Shown piece after piece: positions 1 to 8,210 of a stretch of 64,000 bases of DNA; positions within the stretch are counted from its first letter, which is position 1, and every line of letters begins with the position of its first letter. The notes under the pieces were generated by a model. The model searched no databases. It saw nothing but the letters and a program-made list of their open reading frames with translations, and was not told the origin of the DNA. Location of the stretch: contig CAVWMN010000009.1 in NCBI GenBank assembly GCA_963756115.1, positions 310,001 to 374,000 on the forward strand, given 5' to 3'. Source of the stretch: JTS-RE37 sp963756115. GTDB lineage: Bacteria; Bacteroidota; Bacteroidia; Flavobacteriales; Flavobacteriaceae. The position numbers and the translations under genes are program-made.

Positions 1-194
1 GAGATAAGGGCTATAGCAAAGAGAAGTCGGCCCGCATTGCCAACACCCCGGATTCAGGTAAAAAAGGGGGAAAGGCTCAGCAATATGAAGACTGGACCCG
101 GGAGGAACTCTATTCCCAGGCACAAAAGGTGGGAATTGAAGGCCGTTCCCATATGAATAAAAAAGAACTGATCCATGCATTGAGAAACAATTGA
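1..194 (+). CDS. DUF7218 / Rho-termination-factor-N-like small protein (3' end only)
   Basis: The open frame enters from the left edge (codons in frame from base 3) and stops with TGA at 192-194. The visible 63 residues contain DKGYSKEKSARIANT followed by a short SAP/Rho_N-like helix-extended-loop segment (WTREELYSQAQKVGIEGRS, then MNKKELIHAL). The combination 'GYSKEKSARIANT' plus a C-terminal Rho_N-like segment is typical of small conserved bacterial proteins annotated DUF7218 or as Rho-termination-factor-like; their role is not established, though nucleic-acid binding is assumed from the Rho_N fold. The start codon lies outside the window, so length and start cannot be judged. Confidence 0.75.
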   Translation, partial: DKGYSKEKSARIANTPDSGKKGGKAQQYEDWTREELYSQAQKVGIEGRSHMNKKELIHALRNN

Positions 195-377
195 GGATAA
201 AAGTAGTTTGGGTACGCTCAAGCGGGTGATATGCCACCGACAGTAAAGTGCAACCGGGTTGTCAGTTGTAAATAACATCCGGGAGGGATCACTTTTTAAA
301 CGCACTAACAAAATATGGTATCGGGTCAATTTATGATAGTTGGAATTACTACTATCGATGTTCCTTAGCACCAAGAC

Positions 378-1001
378 ATGATGGCATTAACAGAGATGAA
401 TGAAGAGCAAAGAATAAGGTTGGAGAATATTGCGGACACGGACTATGAAATATTTGCTTTGCTTAAACAGCGGTACAGCCCCAAAATCTTCCGGGATTTA
501 ACGATCAGGGAGGAACATCTGAAACAGCTTTTTGAGGCTGTCCGTTGGTCCCCCAGTGCCGGGAACGAACAACCATGGCGTTTTATTTACGCGGAAAAAG
601 GTTCCGATTCCTATGGCCAAATAGTAGCATGCCTTACCCAGGACAACAAAAGGTGGGCTGCCAATGCACCGCTGCTTATGCTTAGCCTGTACAAAGAACA
701 AATGGGGGATGGTACCTTCAACGGGCATGCCATGCAGGACTTAGGAATTAGCCTAGGATGCATGACGATACAGGCACAATACCTGGGGATCGGGGTAAAC
801 CATATGGCTGGCTTTGACCAGGAAATGGCCCGGGATCTGCACAAGGTGCCTGCCGGTTACCATATTGCCAGTACCATTGCCCTAGGTTATTTTGGAGGTG
901 ACCTGGGTCAATTGCCTGAGGATTTGCAGGAAGCGGAAACCGAGGAACGCCGCCGGATGAAGCAGGAAAACTTTGCCTTTAAAAATTACTGGAAAAACTA
1001 G
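378..1001 (+). CDS. Nitroreductase family protein
   Basis: 207 residues. The N-terminal part (RYSPKIFRDLTIREEHLKQL, then EAVRWSPSAGNEQPWRFI at about residues 52-69) is the FMN-binding signature of the nitroreductase fold, in which Arg, Ser and Asn contact the FMN phosphate and ring. The later segment around 'GISLGCMTIQAQYLGIGVNHMAGF' is the second conserved helix and loop, and 'IALGYFGG' near residue 170 closes the fold. Such enzymes are cytosolic FMN homodimers that reduce nitro groups, quinones or related acceptors with NAD(P)H; substrate cannot be told from sequence. An alternative ATG lies one codon downstream (381). It is followed 34 bp later by the SLC13 transporter gene on the same strand. 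Confidence 0.88.
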   Translation: MMALTEMNEEQRIRLENIADTDYEIFALLKQRYSPKIFRDLTIREEHLKQLFEAVRWSPSAGNEQPWRFIYAEKGSDSYGQIVACLTQDNKRWAANAPLLMLSLYKEQMGDGTFNGHAMQDLGISLGCMTIQAQYLGIGVNHMAGFDQEMARDLHKVPAGYHIASTIALGYFGGDLGQLPEDLQEAETEERRRMKQENFAFKNYWKN

Positions 1002-1035
1002 CCAAGATGGGGATGGGTACACTTACTAACCTTCA

Positions 1036-2853
1036 ATGACAGTTGATATTATCCTCGTATTCGTAATACTGGGAGTCACTATTGTCTTGTTCGCCTTCGA
1101 AATATTCCCGGTTGATAAGATCGCATTTTTTATCATCGTTTCGCTTGCCCTGTTGGGATTAGTCTCCCCGGAGGAAGCCATTAGTGGGTTTTCGAACAGT
1201 GCGACCATTGCAGTAATGGCATTGATGATGCTTGCCATCGCTATGGAGGCGAATGGCGTTATCAACTGGATGGTATCCGGCCTGGGCAGGGTACGGTCGC
1301 TTCCCATGTATCTCATGGCCCCAGTCTTTATGCTGGTGACAGCCACCATATCTGCTTTTATCAGCACCACCGCCGTGGTGATCGTATTTATCAAGATCGT
1401 AAACCAACTGGCCGATAAATACAATATTTCCCAATCCAAGTTATTGCTCCCTATCTCCTTTGCGGGAATACTAGGAGGGACCTGCACGCTGATGGGTACC
1501 TCCACTAACCTGATCGTCAACTCCGTTGCCAGGAACCTGGGGGCACCGAAACTGGGCTTTTTTGAATTTACCGGGTTGGGACTTATCTTTTTAGGTGTGT
1601 CTGTACTGTACCTGACCATCACGCTCAGATGGCTGCCCTGGGGAAAGAATAAGAATATCAGGGAAGACTACCAGATCAATAATTATATAACCGAGGTTAC
1701 AATTCATAAGGATTCCGAGTTGATCGGCCGGAAGATAGAAGAGACTTTTTTTTACAACAACCCGGAAATATCCCTGTTGAAACTAACGCGGGAGAACAGG
1801 GTACACAATGCTCCGGGCAGATATATTACCTTACGGGAGGATGACACGCTTTTGCTGATGTGCGATATAGAGAACCTTTCCAGGCTCAATGCATCCAAGG
1901 ATTTCACCATACATGACCGCAATTACCCGGAGTCTTCCCGGCAGGAAACAGCAGGTACGGAGCCGATCCCGGAGAATGGCCATACAGTTTTTGTGGAATT
2001 GCTCATGTTAAACGGGTCCGCATTGCTTGGCAAAACCCTGGGGAACATCCGGAAGTTTATGATACCGGACGTGATCCCTATCGCTATAAAAAAAAGGATT
2101 ACGCTGACACACTTCAATGACCGCCTAATACGAAGCAGCAAGAACAAGCTGGTGTTAAAACCCGGCGACCGCCTATTGGTAGAAGTGGAAAAGGATGATA
2201 TGCGTTCCCTTGAACTAATAGAAAATGTCGTGATCCTGCAGGAATTTGAACAATCCGGCCATACCACTCCCTACAGGCGGTTGTTTTCCCTTGGCGTTTT
2301 AATTTTGGTAATCGCACTGGCCGCTTCCGGAATGTTATCCATCCTGATAAGTGCATTAACCGGGGTGGCCATCCTGTTGCTAACCGGTAACCTCGACCTT
2401 TTAAATGTGTATAGCAAAGTAAACTGGCAGATCATTTTTTTACTGGCGGGAATGATACCACTCGGGGTTGCCATGCACAATACCGGTGCCGATATGTGGC
2501 TGTCTGATCAACTGCTTGAGTTGCTGGGCGGGAAAACACCGGTAGTCATCATTGGAACCCTTTTTATAATTACCATGGGCCTCAGCGGGGTGGTCAGTAA
2601 TAATGCCACTGCTGTTATCATGACTCCCATTGCCGTATCACTGGCACATGGATTGCACCTGGAGTATAAACCTTTTATCCTGGCGGTGATGTTTGCTGCC
2701 AGCTTTAGCTTTTTTACCCCGGTAGGCTATCAGACCAATACCTTGATCTATGGTATAGGCAATTACAATTTCAAACATTTTTTGTTGATCGGTGGTATTC
2801 TGAGTATTATCCTTTGGCTCCTTGGCACCTTGCTTTTGGAACGCATGTTATAA
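1036..2853 (+). CDS. SLC13/DASS-family anion permease with two central RCK_C (TrkA-C) domains
   Basis: 605 residues, a usual length for the bacterial SLC13 permeases with an inserted cytosolic module. N-terminal hydrophobic helices run to about residue 200 and include the 'SNSATIAVMALMMLA' and 'GTCTLMGTSTNLIVNSVA' re-entrant motifs (Ser-Asn-Thr type Na+/substrate site). Residues about 215-400 are hydrophilic and read as two TrkA-C domains ('HKDSELIGRKIEETF' and 'NGSALLGKTLGNIRKF'). The second half has a matching helix block with 'SNNATAVIMTPIAVSLA' and 'PVGYQTNTLIYG'. The family moves sulfate, di- or tricarboxylates with Na+ across the inner membrane; the substrate here is not determined. ATG at 1036 fits the start of the first membrane helix. 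Confidence 0.9.
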   Translation: MTVDIILVFVILGVTIVLFAFEIFPVDKIAFFIIVSLALLGLVSPEEAISGFSNSATIAVMALMMLAIAMEANGVINWMVSGLGRVRSLPMYLMAPVFMLVTATISAFISTTAVVIVFIKIVNQLADKYNISQSKLLLPISFAGILGGTCTLMGTSTNLIVNSVARNLGAPKLGFFEFTGLGLIFLGVSVLYLTITLRWLPWGKNKNIREDYQINNYITEVTIHKDSELIGRKIEETFFYNNPEISLLKLTRENRVHNAPGRYITLREDDTLLLMCDIENLSRLNASKDFTIHDRNYPESSRQETAGTEPIPENGHTVFVELLMLNGSALLGKTLGNIRKFMIPDVIPIAIKKRITLTHFNDRLIRSSKNKLVLKPGDRLLVEVEKDDMRSLELIENVVILQEFEQSGHTTPYRRLFSLGVLILVIALAASGMLSILISALTGVAILLLTGNLDLLNVYSKVNWQIIFLLAGMIPLGVAMHNTGADMWLSDQLLELLGGKTPVVIIGTLFIITMGLSGVVSNNATAVIMTPIAVSLAHGLHLEYKPFILAVMFAASFSFFTPVGYQTNTLIYGIGNYNFKHFLLIGGILSIILWLLGTLLLERML

Positions 2854-3099
2854 TAAGCGGATTGGTTTTCTGGTAGTCGACAGGTTGCTAATAAACTGTC
2901 ACACAGAATTATAATGAATCTTAGAAGCTATTTTTAATAGAACTATTTATGTTAAAATTATATCAAAATTCATGCTGTATTGAGTCAACAACATCTTTGA
3001 TAGCGTTAAGGAGCTTCTGCGGATTTTTCAATCTTTGCCGTGCAGGGAGGGATTTAAAATCCACTGCAAAATGAACTATAAATCATAAAATAATCAATT

Positions 3100-3264
3100 A
3101 TGTTACGCTGGACTGTTACATTCGTTATTCTTGCCATTATTGCAGCCATTTTTGGCTTTGGGGGGATTGCCGCAGGCGCCGCCAGTATAGCCAAAATATT
3201 ATTTGTAATATTCCTGGTATTATTCGTAATTTCCCTGATTATGGGGAATAGAAAAGTATTGTAA
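3100..3264 (+). CDS. DUF1328-type small membrane protein
   Basis: A 54-residue frame with ATG at 3100 and TAA at 3262-3264. It begins MLRWTVTFVILAIIAAIFGF, continues GGIAAGAASIAKILFVIFL and ends with a short polar tail (MGNRKVL). This is the pattern of the DUF1328 (YtjA-like) family: 50-60 residues, two membrane helices with a Gly/Ala-rich turn, and a nearly invariant start MLRW. The function is unknown; in other bacteria members are often stress- or stationary-phase induced. It lies 17 bp upstream of a small lipoprotein gene and probably shares its transcript, ended by the terminator at 3515-3554. Confidence 0.85.
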   Translation: MLRWTVTFVILAIIAAIFGFGGIAAGAASIAKILFVIFLVLFVISLIMGNRKVL

Positions 3265-3281
3265 ACCTAAAAACAAGATAT

Positions 3282-3473
3282 ATGAAACGTACAATGTATT
3301 TTTTAATGTTGCTGTTTGTAACTTCAACATCATTAGTATCCCTAAGCAGCTGCCGCGATACTAAATCCACCGAAGAAAAGATGGAAGACGCCGTTGATGA
3401 TACCGGTGATGCCATTGAAGATGCTGTTGATGATACCGGTGATGCTATTGATGACGCAACAGATGACAATTAA
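3282..3473 (+). CDS. Small acidic repeat lipoprotein
   Basis: 63 residues. A hydrophobic signal ends in a lipobox-like 'LSSC' (Cys24), so the mature protein is about 40 residues and probably outer-membrane anchored. The mature part is extremely acidic and made of tandem copies of an 11-residue unit, (E/D)DAVDDTGDAI, visible at DNA level as a roughly 33-bp repeat (gatgccattgaagatgctgt and next copy). The pattern predicts an amphipathic, negatively charged helix or disordered strand, perhaps cation binding; that is inference. Small lipoproteins of this composition are common in Flavobacteriaceae next to DUF1328 genes or stress genes, but I know of no assigned function. Confidence 0.75.
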   Translation: MKRTMYFLMLLFVTSTSLVSLSSCRDTKSTEEKMEDAVDDTGDAIEDAVDDTGDAIDDATDDN

Positions 3474-3514
3474 TTTTATTTGCTGAGTTAACGATTTTTT
3501 ACTGTTTTGCTAAG

Positions 3515-3554
3515 ACGGGCAATCCCAATAAAGGGATAGGCCCGTTTTTTTTTT
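3515..3554 (+). terminator. Rho-independent terminator
   Basis: ACGGGC (3515-3520) pairs with GCCCGT (3540-3545); an inner TCCC/GGGA pair extends the stem across the AATAAA loop, and a run of ten T follows directly. It ends the 3100-3473 transcript. Confidence 0.85.
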
Positions 3555-3914
3555 GATGGTACGTATTTTGCTCCTCTCCGTGGGATGCAAATAGCTGTTA
3601 TACAGGGCTATACAGCGGTCTGTAAGTGCGTTTCCCGGACCCTTCTGGGGAGGTACATCGCAACTTTTTAGCGATACTGGATTATTTCCTAAACTTAAAT
3701 GCCAGAAAACACGTATATCCCTTATCGGATAATTTCCCAATAATTGATTACCTTAAACGTGCAAAAACCAACGTGATTTTCCTAATCATCTGATTTTAAT
3801 GAAATTGCCCCAAAAGTGATCATATTTGTGTTAATATTGTTAATGGAATGCCTAATTTTGTTTAATATTTGCCTTTACAAACCACGATCAACCTTTATAA
3901 ATTGAGATTTTTCC
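3555..3914. other. Intergenic stretch with one possible -7 element
   Basis: No convincing gene is seen here. The only signal I can support is TAATTTTG at 3853-3860, an exact match to the Bacteroidota -7 consensus TAnnTTTG, 55 bp before the AraC-type gene at 3915. The nearest upstream TTTG (3825-3828) is 24 bp away, a little far for the usual spacing of about 19, so the promoter call is weak. Confidence 0.4.
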
Positions 3915-4475
3915 ATGACGTTGTATGTTAAGTACGATCTAAATATCACATGTGACATCTTACTGCGGGAGGTGTTGGACAGGGTGGGGTTAGCGTATAG
4001 GTTGCACGGCATTGGGGAAATAGAGATCAGGGGGCACCTGACAGCGGATCGCCAGGAAGAATTATCGCGATCTCTCGATCGCTATGGCATTGAAATCCTG
4101 GACGACCAGCGGACAGCGCTGATACAACGTATAAAAAATGCAGTAGATGAGATGCTGGAGGATGATAAGGCACGTACCCAAAAAATATCGGTATACCTTG
4201 CAGACCGACTAAAATATTCCTACGCACATTTGTCTAATCTTTTCTCTGAAGCTACCCATACTTCAATAGAAAACTATTTGATCCTGAGGAAGGTAGACCA
4301 TGCTAAAGAATTGATGGCACAGACAGATCTTACGTTGACCGAGATTGCCCACCGCTTGCATTACAGTAGTGTCGCCCATTTGTCCGGGCAGTTTAAAAAA
4401 ACCACAGGGATCACCCCTACAACTTTTCAGAATATCATGAAAAGGAGAAAAATGAATAGTGAACTAGCGCGATAA
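3915..4475 (+). CDS. AraC-family transcriptional regulator, short form
   Basis: 186 residues. The C-terminal half (about 85-175) is an AraC-type double helix-turn-helix: 'ISVYLADRLKYSYAHLSNLF' gives the first HTH and 'LTLTEIAHRLHYSSVAHLSGQF' followed by 'KKTTGITPTTFQ' the second with the signature tail. The N-terminal 80 residues are not a cupin; they look like a small alpha/beta domain seen in flavobacterial regulators that sit next to single-domain response regulators. The gene is 13 bp upstream of the response regulator at 4489 and probably co-transcribed with it and the kinase, so it may be the output of that signalling group (inference). Confidence 0.82.
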   Translation: MTLYVKYDLNITCDILLREVLDRVGLAYRLHGIGEIEIRGHLTADRQEELSRSLDRYGIEILDDQRTALIQRIKNAVDEMLEDDKARTQKISVYLADRLKYSYAHLSNLFSEATHTSIENYLILRKVDHAKELMAQTDLTLTEIAHRLHYSSVAHLSGQFKKTTGITPTTFQNIMKRRKMNSELAR

Positions 4476-4488
4476 ATCATAGCAATCT

Positions 4489-4929
4489 GTGGACACCCTG
4501 AATATTGCCCTTGCTGACGATGATGAAGATGACAGACTGTTCTTTCAGGAGGCGATAGACGTAGTCCCTATTCGGACCAAATTATCCCTCTTTAAAAATG
4601 GACAGGAACTGATGGATTATCTTAATCTGCCGAATGTCATCTTGCCAAACCTGGTTTTCCTGGACCTCAATATGCCGGTGAAAAACGGCATGCAGTGCCT
4701 GAGTGAAATCAGGGCGAACCCACTGCTGAAAAATGTCTCCATCGCTATTTATTCTACTTCCTCTTCCGAAAAGGATATCGAGGAAACTTTCGTAAATGGT
4801 GCAAATATTTATATCAACAAGCCAAATAATTTTCAGAACTTACGGGATGTGGTGGAGAAGGTACTGCAGATCAAATGGCAATACCATACCTCTAACCTGA
4901 ACAGGGATAATTTTTTGTTCCGGATTTAA
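4489..4929 (+). CDS. Single-domain response regulator
   Basis: 146 residues, receiver domain only. The acidic pocket (ALADDDEDD, residues 8-15), the phospho-acceptor Asp59 in 'LVFLDLNMPVKNG', the switch Ser/Thr in 'IAIYSTSSS' and Lys in 'INKPNNF' are all present. There is no DNA-binding domain. The start is GTG at 4489; no in-frame ATG lies upstream of the conserved LNIALADDD strand, so GTG fits. Together with the downstream PAS kinase it resembles the Rcp1-like regulators that accept phosphate from PAS/phytochrome-type kinases. It is paralogous to the regulator at 10391-10837 (LNI-LADDD core). Confidence 0.88.
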   Translation: MDTLNIALADDDEDDRLFFQEAIDVVPIRTKLSLFKNGQELMDYLNLPNVILPNLVFLDLNMPVKNGMQCLSEIRANPLLKNVSIAIYSTSSSEKDIEETFVNGANIYINKPNNFQNLRDVVEKVLQIKWQYHTSNLNRDNFLFRI

Positions 4930-5047
4930 AATGAAATTTTTAGATTGCATAAACCCCCGTTCCGGGTTTTATGGGTATACGTAAATGTGCCCTGGGATAG
5001 CAGGTGTTGGAGGTGCAGCCATAGGACAGGGGCAGATCGTACTATAT

Positions 5048-5962
5048 ATGAACATTCATAACTTAGATCAGGTTAATAAATCGCTGCTTTCTTATAAAAT
5101 CGCCCTCACACTGGCCGTAGCGATCCTGCTTCTTATTGCGGGAATTTCCTACCGGCAGATAAAAAATCTGCAAACTTCCTCAGAATGGGTCGCCCAATCT
5201 TTAAAAGTGGATAGGGAGATCAATGAATTGTTTGCCACTTACAAACTGATGGAATCTTCCTATTTTCGATCCATTCTCCTTAATGACAGTTCCTTTCTGG
5301 CGTCCTACAGCGACTATAAATCAAGGAGCGAACAAACCTTTCAAAAATTAGCCCTCCTCACTGAAGATATCCCCGAGCACCGGCTATACCTGGACTCGAT
5401 ATCCGTGCTGAAAGATAGTTTATTTCTAAGCCTGAATGCGCTGAAAACCCCATCCGGGGTGCTGGATACGCTTACCGCGGAGACCCGACAGAAAATCAAC
5501 ACGGCTACGAGTATCATGATTCGCCTGACAGCGTATAAAAACCGGATGATCCAAAAAAAAGATGCGTTGATGCAGGCGCGTATGGCAACCCTTATTTCAC
5601 AAAGCAGCCTGTCCCCGCTTACCTCTTTATTCCTGGCCTTATTTTCAATAATTGTATTCGGGTTCACCTTTTATAAAATTATCGGCCATAAAAAAAGAAT
5701 ACTCTATTCTGAATCGTTCTTATTCAATATCCTGCAGAGTACCGATAACATTATCAATTATTATGAACCTATCTACAAGGACGATAAACTAGTTGATTTT
5801 AAAATAATCTTTGCCAATCAGGGAAACGAAGAATATCTCCGGGTGTCACCCCAGGATATCATGGGCCAACCTGTTACAAAGGTATTTCCCCACCACCTGC
5901 TGAACGGGGAAATGGAATTGATGATGAATGCCTTTACCGAGAAAGAAGATTGTAAGTTTTGA
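5048..5962 (+). pseudogene. Sensor histidine kinase, N-terminal part, cut off by a +1 frameshift
   Basis: From ATG 5048 (a GTG at 4985 is also open, but the first membrane helix follows directly on the 5048 start). The frame has a membrane helix (KIALTLAVAILLLIAGISY), about 140 residues of helical periplasmic sensor resembling CHASE3, a second helix (LFLALFSIIVFGFTF) and the first two thirds of a PAS domain ('DNIINYYEPIYKDDKLVDFK' to 'VTKVFPHHLLNGEMELMMNAF'). It stops at TGA 5960-5962 in the middle of that PAS domain. The missing remainder (FDRQIAIDGEKMWFRF) continues one frame over in the next entry, so the two pieces are one broken gene rather than two proteins, unless ribosomes shift at the stop. 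Confidence 0.8.
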
Positions 5963-7646
5963 CAGGCAGATAGCGATCGATGGGGAAAAGATGTGGTTTC
6001 GTTTCATTGTCGCCCCTATGGAACAGGGGATTGCAGTTACCATCATCAATACAAGTCCGGAAAGGAATGAAGAGGAAAATCTTCGGGTTTTGAATGAAAT
6101 GCTTCGAAATCATAACCAGGAATTGCAGGAAACCAAATTATTCCTCGAGGCTATCCTGAGCAGTACCAATAATATTATCATGTCATTTGAACCTATTCTG
6201 AATGAGGATTCGGAGATCATAGATTTCAGATATGTATACCTTAATGAACAGGTTGAACCCATAACCGGTTCATCGCCAGAGGAAATCATAGGCCGAAAGG
6301 TAAGTGTAGTATCGCCCAACATTTTTAAAACAGGGGTTTTTAAAAAAATGGTGGCCTGTTATACCCGTGATGTGCCTGTGGACTACGAAACAACCTATCA
6401 GCGGGATGGAAAAATATACTGGTTCCATGGCAAGGCTATAAAGTCTGGTAATCGGGTCACCATTACATCCACAGACATTTCAAATTTAAAGAACGCCCTT
6501 CAGGACCTTATCACTTTAAATGAAGACCTGGAAATCCAGAACTCCATCCTTACTGAAGCTGAAGCCATGGCCCAGATCGGAAGCTATACCTTCTTTTTGG
6601 ATACCGCAACTTCCGTCATTTCCGATAATTTTTACAGGTTGCTGGGTGTTGAACCCAAGGAGTTGACCCCATCCTATGAAACATTCCGGAATTTTGTCCA
6701 CCCCGAAGATGTTGAATTTTATGAAAGGATCGTAAAGCAGATACTGGAGCAGCGGCAAACAGAGGTGTATACGTACCGCATCATTACCAAAAAAGGGAAG
6801 GTTAAAAATTTAAAGGCAAAGGGAGATTTTCGAAAAAGGGATGGTAAAAGCGTACTCGTCGGAGTGGTGCAGGATGTAACGGATCAGATGAAGACGGAGC
6901 GAAAACTCCGAGAGAAAAACCTGGACCTTAAACGGACCAATGCAGAGCTCGAATCGTTCAACCGTGTTGCAAGCCACGATTTACAGGAACCCTTACGGAA
7001 GATCCAGATGTTCCTCTCCAGGATAAGTACGGAGGACAGGAACAAACTACCGGAAAAAGTGATACAAAACATCGCTAAGGTAAACGGGGCTGCCATGCGG
7101 ATGCAATCATTGATCATCAATTTGCTTACCTATTCCCGTATAGACAACAAGCATGAAAATTTTGAAGAAGTAAATATCAATATGGTGGTTGATAAGGTAC
7201 TGGAAGACCTGGCGGTACCCATTCAGGATGCAAAAGTCACCATTACATTTGAAAATTTACCCATTGTAAAGGGTGTAGCCTACCAGCTGGAGCAGGTATT
7301 TAATAACCTGATTTCCAATGCCATAAAATATCGTTCCATTTCTAAAGCCCCCAAAATAGAAATACGTGCTGAGAAGGTTCACCGGAACCAGATAGCAGAG
7401 GGTTTTCAAAAATCAACATTGTACTACCACAAAATAACCACATTGGATAACGGGATTGGATTCGCTTCCGAATACGCTGATAAGATCTTCGAACTGTTTG
7501 AACGACTGCATCAAAAAACGGAGTATTCAGGAACGGGCATTGGATTGGCAATCTGCAAGAAAATCATTGAAAATCACCATGGCTTTATCCATGCCGTCAG
7601 TGAAGATGGCAAAGGTGCTTCCTTCATTATTTATCTGCCTGCATAA
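5928..7646 (+). pseudogene. PAS sensor histidine kinase, C-terminal part
   Basis: 572 open residues. The first 40 complete the PAS domain begun in the previous frame; two more PAS domains follow (about 70-190 with 'NNIIMSFEPILNEDSEIIDF', about 210-325 with 'DNFYRLLGVEPKELTPSYET' and a PAC segment 'KGKVKNLKAKGDF'). HisKA is at about 340-405 with the H-box 'SHDLQEPLRKI' (His350). HATPase_c runs from about 430 to the end with N-box 'NNLISNAIKYR', G1 'DNGIGF', F-box 'IFELFERLH' and G2 'GTGIGLAI'. The catalytic part is intact. As annotated the ATG at 5928 lies inside the upstream PAS domain and is not a natural start. It would pair with the response regulator at 4489. Confidence 0.85.
5957..5963 (+). 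other. Frameshift point TTT-TGA-C in the histidine kinase gene
   Basis: The upstream frame reads AAG TTT TGA (5954-5962). Skipping one T gives AAG TTT GAC AGG, which restores the PAS domain. The site lies in a run of four T, so a one-base insertion or a sequencing error is the simplest cause. The heptamer UUU UGA C also has the form of the prfB programmed +1 site (CUU UGA C): tRNA-Phe could re-pair with the overlapping UUU, and UGA-C is a poor stop context. I see no strong Shine-Dalgarno-like stimulator just upstream. Confidence 0.7.
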
Positions 7647-7878
7647 CCTAACTGCAATAAATTCCGTTGGCTGATTCGTAATTCCACCTTTATACTTCCA
7701 ACCCGGCTGCGCAGGTTCCCCCTGCCTATATACCGGTAAAACTCCTATTACGCCGGTGTCAAAACGTTGAACTTCAGGCATTAATTAAGGTTTTAGAAAG
7801 CCCATTTTTGCGACCGGACCACATGCTGCTTTCCGGAAGTTATCACCGAAATAAGTAGTTCCGGTGGCTAAAACCATT

Positions 7879-7909
7879 AATTATATAACATTATGCCATA
7901 ATTATATAA
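7879..7909. repeat. Two AATTATATAA direct repeats, 21 bp apart
   Basis: AATTATATAA occurs at 7879-7888 and again at 7900-7909, start-to-start distance 21 bp, i.e. two helical turns. Such phasing is typical of AraC-family half-sites, and an AraC-family gene starts 300 bp downstream. Operator function is inference; the region is AT-rich, so chance cannot be excluded. Confidence 0.4.
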
Positions 7910-7998
7910 TAGTAACCCGGCCGTACATGGCGATCTTTACCATAAGATAAAAACCAGGTTAGGGATATTTATTCGTTAAGCTGCAAATAAAGTCGATT

Positions 7999-8160
7999 AT
8001 GGTCAAAATATATCAATTCATCATACGAAACTTTACGCCGTTTGAAGTTATCACTGCTCACCCTGTAATGGCAGAAATTGAAAATGACAATACGATGGAC
8101 AATTTCATTATCGGGATGACAAATCAACAATTTGAGAACCACACCAGCCACTATATGTAG
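7999..8160 (+). CDS. Possible small protein, unknown
   Basis: ATG at 7999 to TAG at 8158-8160 encodes 53 residues (MVKIYQFIIRNFTPFEV at the start, ending QQFENHTSHYM). No signal peptide, membrane helix or known motif is seen. It lies 50 bp upstream of the AraC-type gene on the same strand. Composition is plausible for coding sequence but nothing else supports it; it may be a chance frame. Confidence 0.25.
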   Translation: MVKIYQFIIRNFTPFEVITAHPVMAEIENDNTMDNFIIGMTNQQFENHTSHYM

Positions 8161-8210
8161 GCTGCGATAATAATCCCCCTACGATTATTAACCCTTTTAA
8201 CAAGAACACC

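Larger units (their letters stand above)
7647..8210. other. AT-rich intergenic stretch before an AraC-type gene
   Basis: 564 bp. It holds the paired AATTATATAA repeats at 7879-7909 and a possible 53-residue frame at 7999-8160, both listed separately. Nothing else in it looks coding or like a structured RNA. Confidence 0.5.

Noticed and set aside
1026..1622. 198-codon open frame on the minus strand
   Set aside because: Exact shadow of the SLC13 permease; hydrophobic only because of antisense of membrane helices.
4943..4972. Short stem AAACCC/GGGTTT after the response regulator as terminator
   Set aside because: Stem of six pairs only, and the kinase gene follows closely; too weak to list.
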